Part shown: positions 9,514 to 19,405 of the stretch, piece after piece
How the letters are laid out: every line of letters starts with the position of its first letter
Position numbering within the stretch: the stretch's first letter is position 1
From: Marsupella aquatica
Taxonomy: Eukaryota; Marchantiophyta
Assembly: GCA_973895155.1 (NCBI GenBank)
Contig: OZ316897.1
Coordinates: forward strand, 5,828,001-5,892,000
Direction of reading: 5' to 3'
DNA: 64,000 nt
Program-made: the position numbers and the translations under genes
Notes under the pieces: generated by a model
What the model was told of the DNA's origin: nothing
Database searches by the model: none
What the model saw: only the letters and a program-made list of their open reading frames with translations

Positions 9514-10217
9514 CGCTTCTTCTGCTCGGCTGGCTTCTTTGGTGCCGCCGACCTCGTTCTTTTTGCCGGGGTGACTTCATCGTTGACGGCTCCCTTCCTC
9601 TTCATCTCTGCTGCCGTGGAGGTTTCTCCTAGCACCGTTGCCTGGGTCCACCTTTCCGTGCTACCCTTTAATTCCCAGTGTATGTCGTTGCAGTTCTTGA
9701 TGGCCTCTCGGATGCCGACGACGTTGTCTTTGCAGAACAGAAGATCGTCGAGTTGATTGGAAGTAGGCGTCCACAGGAACTCGTCCTTGATGAGTTCGCC
9801 TCCTAAGAAAGCCGTCTTCTGCAGCTCCCACAATCGAGCGAGCTCCTGCCGTTCTCGAGCTGCCCTTTCTGACTCCTCGTCCTCGTAAGTCTTGATGTAC
9901 TCAGTTGCCCGTTCGAACAGGCATCCCCAGAAATGTGCCGCTTGATTGATGTTGCTCATACCCTCCTTAGGTCGATCGTCGGTATCTACTCTCTCCCCGA
10001 GTGCTTGCCTAAGCAGCTGACAGTAGTTGGCCTCCCGTAGTCGTCTGCCTAGTTCGTGCTCGCAAATGAGCCACCATCTCCTGCAAGCGCTCCTTACCCC
10101 TCTCCTCTGCCGGTCCTTCTTCCCGTTGATCCTTCCTAGCCGCCGACGCTTAACGCGCCCTAACCCTAATCGGGTTTTCACCCTCAGCCTTACCTCCGGC
10201 CTCTGCCCGGGTTCCAT
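9504..10217 (-). CDS. LTR-embedded ORF1 of gypsy B, full copy (237 aa)
   Basis: Starts at an ATG 115 bp inside the LTR. It has a very basic N-terminus (RVKRRRLGRINGKKDRQRR), a helical middle with EDEESERAARERQELARLWE, and a basic C-terminal tail containing TPAKRTRSAAPKKPAEQKK, which looks like a nuclear signal. The stop (CTT TAG) overlaps the start of the next frame by about 10 bp in the -1 phase, so the two may be made as a fusion by frameshifting or from separate starts. TATA-like sequences lie only 20-40 bp upstream, so the promoter position is unclear. No known family is recognised. Confidence 0.65.
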   Translation of the reverse strand: MEPGQRPEVRLRVKTRLGLGRVKRRRLGRINGKKDRQRRGVRSACRRWWLICEHELGRRLREANYCQLLRQALGERVDTDDRPKEGMSNINQAAHFWGCLFERATEYIKTYEDEESERAARERQELARLWELQKTAFLGGELIKDEFLWTPTSNQLDDLLFCKDNVVGIREAIKNCNDIHWELKGSTERWTQATVLGETSTAAEMKRKGAVNDEVTPAKRTRSAAPKKPAEQKKRWL

Positions 10218-10320
10218 GGTTGCCCCTAATTGTTTATATTTTCCTTGTTTTGTCCCTATACTAAGGTGTTCCTAGGGTGCCTTCCTGCTTTACCCACTTA
10301 ACCGGCCGAGTGATTCCTGT

Positions 10321-11475
10321 CTAGGCATCACATAGCTCCCCACTTAATTGTGAAGCGTCCTCGCGAACAACTTCATCTTCGTCCATATAGTATTTCTTGA
10401 GGCGGTCATAATGGATGCGAACTGGATATACCTCTCCCGTAATGTTGGCCAATTGTACGGAGCCATTGGGGAACATCATGGTTACTCTAAAGGGTCCTAA
10501 CCAGCGAGTGTAAAGCTTTCCTGGAAACCTACTATACCTACTGTCATAAAGTAGCACAAGATCACCGGTATGAATACTAACTACTTTTAACCTTTTATCA
10601 TACTGCTGCTTCATGATATTCTGTCTATATTCTACTCTCTCGGCTGAAATCATTCTCGCTTCCTCTAAAGCTTCTAACCTATATTCTCGCTCCTTTAGGC
10701 TCTCCTCCGCTGAGGCTCTTTCCTCAATTGTAACTTGAAATGTCGGTATCTCAAGTTGCATGGGTACCAGGGCTTCTTGTCCAAAGGTTAAGAAGAAGGG
10801 TGTATGACCGGTAGTGGATTTATAGGCAAGATTGTAAGCAAAAACAGCAGCAAACAATTTATCATCCCAATCGAGTTTGTTCTGAGCTACTGTCTTGTTC
10901 AATATCTTTCCTATGATTCCGTTTGCTCGTTCTGTCAACCCGTTTGCCTTTGGATGGTAGGGAGTAGTAGGCCTATGTTTAACTAAATACTGCTCATTTA
11001 AACGACTAATTATATCATTCAAAAAATGGGGTCCTCTATCACTAACTAATTCTAGGGGTGCTCCATACCTGGTGAAGATCTGCTCATACATGAATCTAGC
11101 CGTAGTAATTGCATCATCCTTCGTTGTTGGTCTGGCCTCTACCCATTTAGTTGCATAATCCGTAGCCAGGATTATGTACTTGTTCCGTCGAGGGTGGGTC
11201 AGTGGTTTCAGAGGTCCAATGTAATCAATACCCCACTTCTCGAATGGTGCCAGAGGTAGAATATGGTGCAGTGGATGCCTGGTGGACGCCCTTGGTCCTC
11301 CCGCTCGTTGACAAGGATCGCATTGTTTGATAAACTGATAGACATCTTTGTGCAAGGTGGGCCACCAGTAACCGGCATTTAATATCTTCTTAGACGTGGT
11401 TACTGGGGCAAAATGTCCTCCGGCCTCCTCTCCATGCATGGCCCGTAGGACTCGTTTTACCTCTCTCTTTTCCAA
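10321..11475 (-). CDS. Integrase of gypsy B (384 aa)
   Basis: Same frame as the RT piece after the TAG at 11536. HHCC zinc region (MHGEEAGGHFAP to QCDPCQRAG); catalytic Asp in WGIDYIGPLKPL, Asp in ELVSDRGPHFLND and Glu in GLTERANGIIGKILN; C-terminal DLVLLYDSRYSRFPGKLY and WLGPFRV. It ends SGELCDA with the TAG inside the LTR, so the polypurine tract (10333-10345) is coding, as in A. No chromodomain. Confidence 0.88.
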   Translation of the reverse strand: MEKREVKRVLRAMHGEEAGGHFAPVTTSKKILNAGYWWPTLHKDVYQFIKQCDPCQRAGGPRASTRHPLHHILPLAPFEKWGIDYIGPLKPLTHPRRNKYIILATDYATKWVEARPTTKDDAITTARFMYEQIFTRYGAPLELVSDRGPHFLNDIISRLNEQYLVKHRPTTPYHPKANGLTERANGIIGKILNKTVAQNKLDWDDKLFAAVFAYNLAYKSTTGHTPFFLTFGQEALVPMQLEIPTFQVTIEERASAEESLKEREYRLEALEEARMISAERVEYRQNIMKQQYDKRLKVVSIHTGDLVLLYDSRYSRFPGKLYTRWLGPFRVTMMFPNGSVQLANITGEVYPVRIHYDRLKKYYMDEDEVVREDASQLSGELCDA

Positions 11476-11535
11476 ACATCTTTGAATCGTGCCGTTGATT
11501 CCATGCTTGTGCAGTATGCCTTTAATGCACTGATA

Positions 11536-13587
11536 CTATCTGACCTTCCGCACAAAGACTGCGGCTTGCTCTCGGCTTAATCCTGGCTGTAATCTGGAAG
11601 TGCTGAGAAATTGTAAAATCTCAGGGTACCATGTACCAGCTATTTCCACAACGAATAGCTCCTCGTCAGGGAATCGATCATCGATGCAATCCGTGGCAGG
11701 TTTACCTGTGATCCTTGAAAAGAAGTCGGCATTGGCATGTAACTTTCCCGGCTTGATCCTCAGCTCATAGTCAAACTCCTGTAATAGCAAAATCCATCTT
11801 GCTACTCTGCCTGTAAGGTCCGGCTTATTGACTAGGTACTTCAAACTTTCATGATCAGTATGAAAGATTACCTTGTACCCTAGTAAATAATGCCTAAAAT
11901 TTTTACAAGAATAAATGACTCCTAATGCTTCTCTTTCCGTGGTAGAGTAGTTCCGTTCGGCATCGGCAAGCTGACGGCTTGCGAAGTATATGGGATGGTC
12001 CCTTCCTTTCTCATCCAACTGACTTAGTACTGAGCCAATACAGAAGCCCGAGACATCTACAAAAACATGAAAATCTTTGTTCCAGTCCGGTGCTATCATG
12101 ACTGGGGCCTCTACTAACATCTGCTTCAATTCTACCACCGCTGTGACTCGTTCGGGTGTGGGTTCGAAGTCTGCTCCTGCCTTGAGCATATTGGTTAATG
12201 GTAAAGCCAGCTTGGAAAAATCCTTGATGAACCGGCGATAGTAACCAATGCATCCCAAGAAGGATCTTACATCCTTTATGTTCTTAGGTTGCATGATATC
12301 TAGCCATACTGCTAGCTTACCTTTGTCAATCTCAATGCCCTTCCTTGATACCTTGTGGCCTAGTAGCACCCCCTCGGTTACTCCAAAAAAACATTTATCT
12401 GGGTGTAACTTGAGACCCACCTCTCTACATCTCATGAAGGTTTTCCTGAGGTATTTAGCATGTTTCGATGCCTTCCCGAATACTGCAAAGTCATCAATGA
12501 AGATTTCCATGAACTTTCTCAAGTAATCATGAAAAATGTTCACCATTAATCGTTGGAACATAGCTGGTGCGTTGCAGAGTCCAAACGGCATACGATTGAA
12601 GACATAGATCCCCCATTCCGTGATGAAGGCCGTCTTGATTTGGTCTTCCTGCCGAATCCTGATTTGGTTATAACCAGAGTATCCATCCATGAATGAATAT
12701 AGTTCATGACTGGCTACCATGTCTAGTACCATATCAGTAAACGGTAAAGGAAAATGGTCTTTTAATGTTGCTTCATTCAGCTTCCTGTAATCCTGACAAA
12801 CCCGGATCTTGGGTTTACCATCGGGTCCAGCTTTCTTGGGAACTATCACAATTGGAGACACCCAGTCTGAATGCAGGACTGGAGTGATGAATCCAGCTTC
12901 CACTAGTTTGTCGATTTCTGTTTTGACCAGCAGGGAATACTTCGGGTTCATCCTTCGAATTGGTTGTCGAAATGATTTGGCTCCTAACATGAGATCAATT
13001 CGATGTTCCCCTAGTGTTGGATCTACTCCCTTTAGATCTTGGTGACTCCATGCAAACACATCCTGAAATTCAATCAATAAGTCACTGATCTCTTTCTCGA
13101 GCTCAGGTGCTAGGTTTCTCCCTAAGTTCAGTTCTCTTCCCTCTCCTAAGTCGAGCTTCCGATATTGCCGTGCTTGGATCATATTAATCTGCTTCTTCAA
13201 ATTCGGGTCCAGTTCGGCTTCCAGTCTCTCTAATCTCATACCTCCATAAACTGGGATCTCGGCTGGACTAGCCGAGTCGGTCCCTTCCTTGGTGTCCATA
13301 GATTGTCCCCTTACCGGTCTATTCGGTTTTGAATTAGTGGTCGGCTCCCCTTCCTGCCTTGGCTCTAGATCGTGTATGTCCATCTCATCCACCTCTTGCT
13401 CCTGAGAGTTAGGCCGCTGTGCTCTCTCGGCTTCTAATAGGGCCTCAATTTGTTCTGCCCTCGTAATCGGCTTGTATGCCGATCCCTTGGTATTTAATTC
13501 CTTGCCGATGATCGATGGCGTTGTGGACCCCGTCGGCTCTGCCACAACGCCTGCAGAAAATCCACTATCCCTGCTACTGCTCCCCAC
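11536..13587 (-). CDS. Reverse transcriptase and RNase H of gypsy B (683 aa)
   Basis: This frame follows gag-protease after a phase change between about 13494 and 13587. RT motifs are complete: SDWVSPIVIVPKKAG, QDYRKLNEATLKDHFPLPF, MDGYSGYNQIRIR, FGLCNAPAMFQRLM, FIDDFAVFG and FLGCIGYYRRFIKDFS. RNase H has VDVSGFCIGSVLSQLD, REALGVIYSCKNFRHYL and FHTDHESLKYLV. It ends at a TAG (11536) in the RNase H-integrase linker; the integrase continues in the same frame. Apart from that stop and the upstream phase change the enzyme core looks functional. Confidence 0.88.
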   Translation of the reverse strand: MGSSSRDSGFSAGVVAEPTGSTTPSIIGKELNTKGSAYKPITRAEQIEALLEAERAQRPNSQEQEVDEMDIHDLEPRQEGEPTTNSKPNRPVRGQSMDTKEGTDSASPAEIPVYGGMRLERLEAELDPNLKKQINMIQARQYRKLDLGEGRELNLGRNLAPELEKEISDLLIEFQDVFAWSHQDLKGVDPTLGEHRIDLMLGAKSFRQPIRRMNPKYSLLVKTEIDKLVEAGFITPVLHSDWVSPIVIVPKKAGPDGKPKIRVCQDYRKLNEATLKDHFPLPFTDMVLDMVASHELYSFMDGYSGYNQIRIRQEDQIKTAFITEWGIYVFNRMPFGLCNAPAMFQRLMVNIFHDYLRKFMEIFIDDFAVFGKASKHAKYLRKTFMRCREVGLKLHPDKCFFGVTEGVLLGHKVSRKGIEIDKGKLAVWLDIMQPKNIKDVRSFLGCIGYYRRFIKDFSKLALPLTNMLKAGADFEPTPERVTAVVELKQMLVEAPVMIAPDWNKDFHVFVDVSGFCIGSVLSQLDEKGRDHPIYFASRQLADAERNYSTTEREALGVIYSCKNFRHYLLGYKVIFHTDHESLKYLVNKPDLTGRVARWILLLQEFDYELRIKPGKLHANADFFSRITGKPATDCIDDRFPDEELFVVEIAGTWYPEILQFLSTSRLQPGLSREQAAVFVRKVR

Positions 13588-13907
13588 TTAGCCGTTTCAT
13601 CCAATTGGTCTACATCCTTTACTTCCTCCGGAATTGCAGCTAAAAAGGTGGATTCTATTGTAAAGCAGTCCTCGACCTCCTCGTCTTCTTCTTCCAAGTC
13701 ACCTTCCATTGGTTCTTGCCATAATCCGCTCGGGGGTACCTCTGGTCCAAAGACACCTTCTTCGGTTAGGTTAGTGAGGCATTCTAACCAACGTACTTCA
13801 TCGGCTGACTCCAGTCCACTGTCGTACCCATCTACTTCCCTTATGCTTTTCCTACGGTCATCCTTAGTGTCCCAGGATACCGTGATAGAGGGGGTCCCGA
13901 AAGTGAA

Positions 13908-16487
13908 CTACTTTTTACCCCAATCTTCTATTACCTCGGCTAGGTACAGCCATGGCCTACCAATCAATAGCCAGAATGACGTAGGATTTACCGGCTTCAT
14001 TACTACATAGTTAATGCTAAAGAAGATACCTCCTATCTCTGTCTTGATGCCGGTTAACACTCCCGTCGGAATGACCTGATATCCATTGGCCATGTTCAAC
14101 ACTCTTCCAGTCATCTCCGGTGTTAGACCCCACCCTTTTGCTGTTGAATCAATCATAATACATACCCCTGATCCTCCATCGATGGGTACCCGTAGTAATA
14201 ATTCTCCTTGAATCATTAATGGTAATGCTGGGGCTCCTTGATCTTCTTCTATCATTAGTACGTCGGATCTGGTTGCTACCTTGGGTAATCTCGGCTTGCC
14301 GAGAATAGCCTTCCTTAATTGCTTCCGGAAGTACGGGCTATTTTTCAATAGTTGACCTACTATTGCCGAGACTCTAGATTCTAGTACATCTTTAGCCAGG
14401 TCATAGGGAACAATCGGCTTCTCTTCTGGTGGTGTTTCCGTCTTGGATTCGGCCAGTTTTGCCACGCTAGTCTCCACAGCTGTTGGGTCTTCCGAAGCAA
14501 ACAATGCTTTTGCTCGTTTTACATCCTTGGCAATGGCTTCGGTATTCTCCAGGGTTTCTAATTCTCTTAGTTGTTCCTTAACACTAGCCGTAACAGAGGG
14601 GTAGAACAACTTAGGATGATCTCGATTGAAGTCGCTATCTTGTGAAGGATTGGTTTCACTGGTGGGCTCATGGCTCACCTGTATTGCCGGAGCCCTCCCT
14701 TCTCCTTCTGTTGATGTTGACGAAGAGTCGATCCTTTCCTCCGTAACCTTCCCTTTATTTTTGGCCAGCCCATCCCACCTTTCCTTCCTTCTGGTAGATC
14801 GAGTAGAGACCCGGTAGCAATCATGATCTAAATCCTCCTCTGAGAAGGTTGATAGGGCTTCGGCCTCATCATCAGATGGTACGAACTCTGCCTCGGCATC
14901 CTCTTGCCATCCTAGTTCGATGTGGTTGATTTGAACTCCTCCGGGGGTAGTACCTGGCGGTAAGATCTTGATCGGCAAAAGCTTATGATTTGCGGCCAGG
15001 CCTGCCAACCAAGTAGGACATTGCCCTAGCATATGACCTTCCTGTCGGCATCCCATACATAGCTGAGCTGGTTGTCCATCACCCTGTTTGCGTGCATTTG
15101 GGCATTCTCTAGCAAAATGGCCAGGTTGACCACAATTATAGCACGCCGCAAATCTTTGCACATTTGGCCTAGGAGGTACTGACGGGTTCTGAATAATCCG
15201 AGGATACATCTCTCCTGGATTGTTCCTTAACCCTGACCACAGAGATGCAGGTCTGTTGGATAGGTCTCGTGCTCCAGTCTCACTGATGCCGAAAACACTA
15301 TCAGCGGCATCTCCCAAAAAGTACTCTACTTCTCCCTGACATGGTCTGATCTCGGCCACATGCCGAACATGATTAGTATTAAGCTTAGGACACGCATCTT
15401 TATGGTGTCCGGTTTTATAACATAAGGCACACCATACAGAGCTATCCTCGTGTACTACCTTCTTCTTTGGTTTTACCTCTGCAATGATAGCCTTAAGTTG
15501 CTCGGTAAGGGCTACGATGTTATCTGGTGGCTTAGCCTCCATCTTGACTTTCGTCTTCCCTCTCCTTCTGCCCTTCCTTTTCCTAGTTTTTTCTTCTTCA
15601 GAACTAGAAGATGACTCACTCTTGCTACTTCCACTATCCGAGCTTGACTTATCACTTCTAGACTTCTTGGAATGTTTCTTCTTCTTATCTTTTTTCTTAT
15701 GGGGTGATCCCTCCTCTGATGAGGAACTCTCAGACTTAAGCTGTTTCTTCCGGCTTGTGATATCTGCATTAATGTATAATTGAATATCCTTAATTGCTTC
15801 GGCTAAAGTCTCCGGGTTCTCCTTCCTAATTGCAAAACTCATCTTCTGTGGCAAAGCATTCACCAACCATTGAAGTTGCATACCTTCAGATGCATTGTTC
15901 TTTGTACGTCTTACCAGTTTCTGAAAGCGTTGCAAGAACTTCCTGAAGGATTTGTTCTCTTTGAACCGAAGTTGTCCCAACTTCAGCACTGCTAGTTCTG
16001 AAGTTCCAATGGGTCGAAACTCCTTAACAAAGAGTGTTTTGAAGATATCCCAGATGGCTTGATCTTCCACATCTAATGCTCTGTACCAAGGCCTAGCCTC
16101 ACCCTTGAACAGGCCGGGAAGAATCTGCATCTTGATGGCCGATTCTCCATTTGCTGCAGCGGTTCCCTCGAAATCATCCAACCATTCGTCCGGATCCTCA
16201 TCTCCTCTCCCATGAAATGCCTTGTAATGTATGCGCGACCGCTGGCTCAATCTGGTCCCTGGCCTCTCGTCTGGCCGTGCCTCTGGTTCCCCCATGTCGG
16301 TTGGAGACTCACTTCTCCTTACCGACTCTTCTTCTGGTATGTCTTCTTCGACGCCACTTCCAGTTTTGGAGCTACCAGCTCTTTTTGCCCCTCTCAGTCG
16401 CTGTGTATCATGCCACCCGGCGAGCTGCTGCAGTCGAGCTCTCTCCCGTTGAATCACTCTTTCTTCCCTCGGCGTAAGGTCAGTCAT
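13908..16487 (-). CDS. Gag-protease of gypsy B (859 aa)
   Basis: Starts at an ATG 70 bp inside the 5' LTR (MTDLTPREERV). Capsid-type domain near residues 95-200 (DEDPDEWLDDFEGTAAANGE, GEARPWYRALD, FLQRFQKLVRRTK). A strongly Ser/Lys/Arg-rich RS-like stretch follows at about 245-320. Then come three zinc knuckles (CALCYKTGHHKDAC, CYNCGQPGHFAREC, CMGCRQEGHMLGQC) and an acidic linker. The retropepsin (VPIDGGSGVCIM, then LLIGRPWLYLAEVIEDWG) sits near the C-terminus. A TAG at 13908-13910 ends the frame exactly where A continues with KEL. The same frame then stays open to 13494 before the RT frame takes over in another phase. Confidence 0.88.
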   Translation of the reverse strand: MTDLTPREERVIQRERARLQQLAGWHDTQRLRGAKRAGSSKTGSGVEEDIPEEESVRRSESPTDMGEPEARPDERPGTRLSQRSRIHYKAFHGRGDEDPDEWLDDFEGTAAANGESAIKMQILPGLFKGEARPWYRALDVEDQAIWDIFKTLFVKEFRPIGTSELAVLKLGQLRFKENKSFRKFLQRFQKLVRRTKNNASEGMQLQWLVNALPQKMSFAIRKENPETLAEAIKDIQLYINADITSRKKQLKSESSSSEEGSPHKKKDKKKKHSKKSRSDKSSSDSGSSKSESSSSSEEEKTRKRKGRRRGKTKVKMEAKPPDNIVALTEQLKAIIAEVKPKKKVVHEDSSVWCALCYKTGHHKDACPKLNTNHVRHVAEIRPCQGEVEYFLGDAADSVFGISETGARDLSNRPASLWSGLRNNPGEMYPRIIQNPSVPPRPNVQRFAACYNCGQPGHFARECPNARKQGDGQPAQLCMGCRQEGHMLGQCPTWLAGLAANHKLLPIKILPPGTTPGGVQINHIELGWQEDAEAEFVPSDDEAEALSTFSEEDLDHDCYRVSTRSTRRKERWDGLAKNKGKVTEERIDSSSTSTEGEGRAPAIQVSHEPTSETNPSQDSDFNRDHPKLFYPSVTASVKEQLRELETLENTEAIAKDVKRAKALFASEDPTAVETSVAKLAESKTETPPEEKPIVPYDLAKDVLESRVSAIVGQLLKNSPYFRKQLRKAILGKPRLPKVATRSDVLMIEEDQGAPALPLMIQGELLLRVPIDGGSGVCIMIDSTAKGWGLTPEMTGRVLNMANGYQVIPTGVLTGIKTEIGGIFFSINYVVMKPVNPTSFWLLIGRPWLYLAEVIEDWGKK

Positions 16488-16532
16488 TACCTACGCTTCC
16501 GTTCTAACTTCATATCTCACGGCTTAAGAAAT

Positions 16533-16555
16533 GCCCCCTCCATCTAGCGCCAAAA
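16533..16555 (-). promoter_or_regulatory. Primer-binding site of gypsy B
   Basis: Minus-strand TTTTGGCGCTAGATGGAG and following bases, one base inside the 5' LTR; identical to that of element A. Confidence 0.7.
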
Positions 16556-17468
16556 ATGTGGTGCGTCCCATGGCTCCCTAAACCCAAGAAACCCCCCAGC
16601 TCAAGCCGATTCCCGCAGGTTTCGTGCTTGGCGAGGCCGTTTCCGCGGCTTAGCGGCATGGGACGCTGCTAACCTTCTACTACTACTATTAACATTTTAC
16701 ACACATATACTGGACAGATCCTTCATCGGGTCATGAGATACGTAGCCGGCCTAATATAGGCCTTCCCCTGTCTTCCCCTGTCTTCTTGTTAGGTATGTTT
16801 GGATTCCGCCGCCGGAATGATCCCCAATAGGCTTGGTTAAGCCGCTAAGACCTCTCTCAGCTCGACACATCCAACTCTCACTCCCCTGCTTACTTTCCTT
16901 CCTTCTGTTGATGTGGGCACTCTTCACACAAGTTAATGCGACACACAAATAGCAAAATGACTCATTCTGACTGAGTCATACCATGCACTTGCCATACAAA
17001 CAGTACATCTCATACACAAGTTCTGCGAACTAAGCCGTGAGGCCAACTCTATTCAGCTCTTAGGCATGAGGAAACATGAATATACACAAGGGTCACTGTA
17101 TGACTAACCGAGAGCTTCTCGTACTACTTGATCCCAGCCCGGCTGGTGCAAACTAAAAACTTGCTAAAGAAGAGGCCCTGAGCTCCCCGCTGCCCAGGTA
17201 CTTATCCTGGTAGTGGATCCGCCATTCTTTGCATCGTAAGCCTAATCTACTTAACAGTAATCTACTTGCCCGAATCTACCTATGTACAGCAAGGCAGGAG
17301 CACAAGTGTTGCTCCTACCAGTGGGACCGCAATCCCACTAAGCTAAGTGTCAGGGCCGCTCCTGGTTCTGATCCTAATCCTAAACGTGGAGATCCGCGCC
17401 CGCCCTGCCCACTCACGCCTCCTCCCTCCACGTCCACCCTCCCTAAAAGGAACGGCGCCCTTGCACCG

Positions 17469-18701
17469 TCACGACACCGGTGGTGGATCCTCAATGGACG
17501 CCCCCAACACTTCCTCCTCAGCCACTGCCGTTGGCCCGCCTACTGACAGATTACCTGCCCTTGACCGAGTCAACTCTCCATCGGCCTGACTGGGTCCACC
17601 TTCGGCTTCAGCCTCGACACCGGCCTCGGCAATACCCACGGCTTCGGCCTCAGCCACTCCCACGGCTTCGGCCTCCCCTTCCCCTAGGGTAGTTGGATCC
17701 CTAGCCGTGACCCTGTCTAGGGTCGGTGCTGGGTCTACCTCCTTGATCACCACGGCCTGTGAAGTCGTATTACTCCTTGACCCTGAAGGTTTCCGCTTCT
17801 TCTTCGTTGGTGGCTCGGCAGCTGGTCCCTTCCCCTTCCCACTTACTTCCGGCACTGGTGCAGGTGGCACGGCTTGTCCTTTGGCAAATACCACCCCTGG
17901 TAACTGGTTTTTCCCAACGGGAGATGGACCTGCTGCAGCTAAGCATTTAAATACTGCGGCTTGTTTCTTCAGCCGCTCTGTTTGGTTGTCGGCCCGCCGC
18001 TGTAGGTTCTCCATCTTCCTCGTGATTTCCTCCAACTCCTCTTGGGTTTCATCCAGGTCCTTACGTGCCCCCTCCAGCTCGTTTTTGGCCTCCTCCTGCT
18101 CCCTGTGGGCTTCCTCCAATTCCTTCTTCAAGGTAGCCCTCTCCTCCTGGGTTGCTCTTAGCTCCTTGTCGAGCTCTGCAATGATGACAGACTCCATCTG
18201 GTTCATCTTGGCGTAAGTCTGTTCGAGCATCTCGTCCTTCTCCCTTAGGTCGGCCTTGAAGCTAGCCGTCAGGGACGCAAGCTCCTGCTGCAGCGCCATA
18301 ATCCCTTGATAGGATTTCCCTAACTCGGCCTCCTTCTGCTCAAGGGCTCCGCGGATTTTCTCGAGCTCCCCCTTCAACGCCCATTCCTTTCTTTGGGTCT
18401 CCGCCATGGCCCGGCTGTTGGCTGTTATGTGGGCCTCCTCTGTATTCTTCAGCTCTTGCTTCCACTTCTCCCTCTCTTTGATCGTGTCGGCCAACTCTTC
18501 CTGCGTCTGAGTCAGTTTATCCTTGATATTCTGATTATCAGCCTGCGCGGTGTCCAACTGCCCCTGCATGATGTTCAGCTCATGTCGTTTAATCCGCAGT
18601 TCATCTTGGGCTTTCTTGGCCGCCCTTAGATCTTCAATCTCGGCTTCCATCCTCCTAAGCCGCCGAATGACCTCGTCCTTCTTGCTTCTCTCTAAAGCCA
18701 C
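17469..18701 (-). CDS. LTR-embedded ORF2 of gypsy B, 5' LTR copy (410 aa coiled coil)
   Basis: An intact duplicate of 8281-9513 with a handful of missense differences (for example a KEAEL/KEVEL change and substitutions in the PLPGVV linker). The coiled coil, the TKKKRKP patch and the acidic tail are all kept. That the frame stays open in both LTRs agrees with recent insertion and, possibly, earlier selection. Confidence 0.65.
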   Translation of the reverse strand: MALERSKKDEVIRRLRRMEAEIEDLRAAKKAQDELRIKRHELNIMQGQLDTAQADNQNIKDKLTQTQEELADTIKEREKWKQELKNTEEAHITANSRAMAETQRKEWALKGELEKIRGALEQKEAELGKSYQGIMALQQELASLTASFKADLREKDEMLEQTYAKMNQMESVIIAELDKELRATQEERATLKKELEEAHREQEEAKNELEGARKDLDETQEELEEITRKMENLQRRADNQTERLKKQAAVFKCLAAAGPSPVGKNQLPGVVFAKGQAVPPAPVPEVSGKGKGPAAEPPTKKKRKPSGSRSNTTSQAVVIKEVDPAPTLDRVTARDPTTLGEGEAEAVGVAEAEAVGIAEAGVEAEAEGGPSQADGELTRSRAGNLSVGGPTAVAEEEVLGASIEDPPPVS

Positions 18702-18862
18702 CGCTTCTTCTGCTCAGCTGGCTTCTTTGGTGCCGCCGACCTCGTTCTTTTTGCCGGGGTGGCTTCATCGTTGACGGCTCCCTTCCTCTTCATCTCTGCT
18801 GCCGTGGAGGTTTCTCCTAGCACCGTTGCCTGGGTCCACCTTTCCGTGCTACCCTTTAATTC

Positions 18863-19405
18863 CTAGTGTATGTCGTTGCAGTTCTTGATGGCCTCTCGGA
18901 TGCCGACGACGCTGTCTTTGCAGAACAGAAGATCGTCGAGTTGATTGGAAGTAGGCGTCCACAGGAACTCGTCCTTGATGAGTTCGCCTCCTAAGAAAGC
19001 CGTCTTCTGCAGCTCCCACAATCGAGCGAGCTCCTGCCGTTCTCGAGCTGCCCTTTCTGACTCCTCGTCCTCGTAAGTCTTGATGTACTCAGTTGCCCGT
19101 TCGAACAGGCATCCCCAGAAATGTGCCGCTTGATTGACGTTGCTCATACCCTCCTTAGGTCGATCGTCGGTATCTACTCTCTCCCCGAGTGCTTGCCTAA
19201 GCAGCTGACAGTAGTTGGCCTCCCGTAGTCGTCTGCCTAGTTCGTGCTCGCAAATGAGCCACCATCTCCTGCAAGCGCTCCTTACCCCTCTCCTCTGCCG
19301 GTCCTTCTTCCCGTTGATCCTTCCTAGCCGCCGACGCTTAACGCGCCCTAACCCTAATCGGGTTTTCACCCTCAGCCTTACCTCCGGCCTCTGCCCGGGT
19401 TCCAT
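18863..19405 (-). pseudogene. LTR-embedded ORF1 of gypsy B, 5' LTR copy (truncated at 180 aa)
   Basis: A TAG at 18863-18865 replaces the TGG (Trp) of the other copy, removing the last 57 codons that bear the basic tail and the overlap with ORF2. The rest is nearly identical to 9504-10217. In this copy an in-frame TGA also closes the ORF2 frame just upstream of its GTG, at about 18716. Readthrough or frameshift fusion would therefore fail here. Confidence 0.65.

Larger units (their letters stand above)
7360..10332 (-). repeat. Left (3') LTR of gypsy B, with embedded ORFs
   Basis: Begins TGTGGTGCG and ends GCATCACA. It carries the two LTR frames at 9504-10217 and 8281-9513. The non-coding part 7360-8280 contains a block (GGATTCCGCCGCCGGAA) also found, slightly changed, in the A LTR near 2190 and 24450, which points to a common LTR ancestor. 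It has 9 bp (CTTCCCCTCCG-type repeat, near 7580) that the other copy lacks. Confidence 0.92.
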
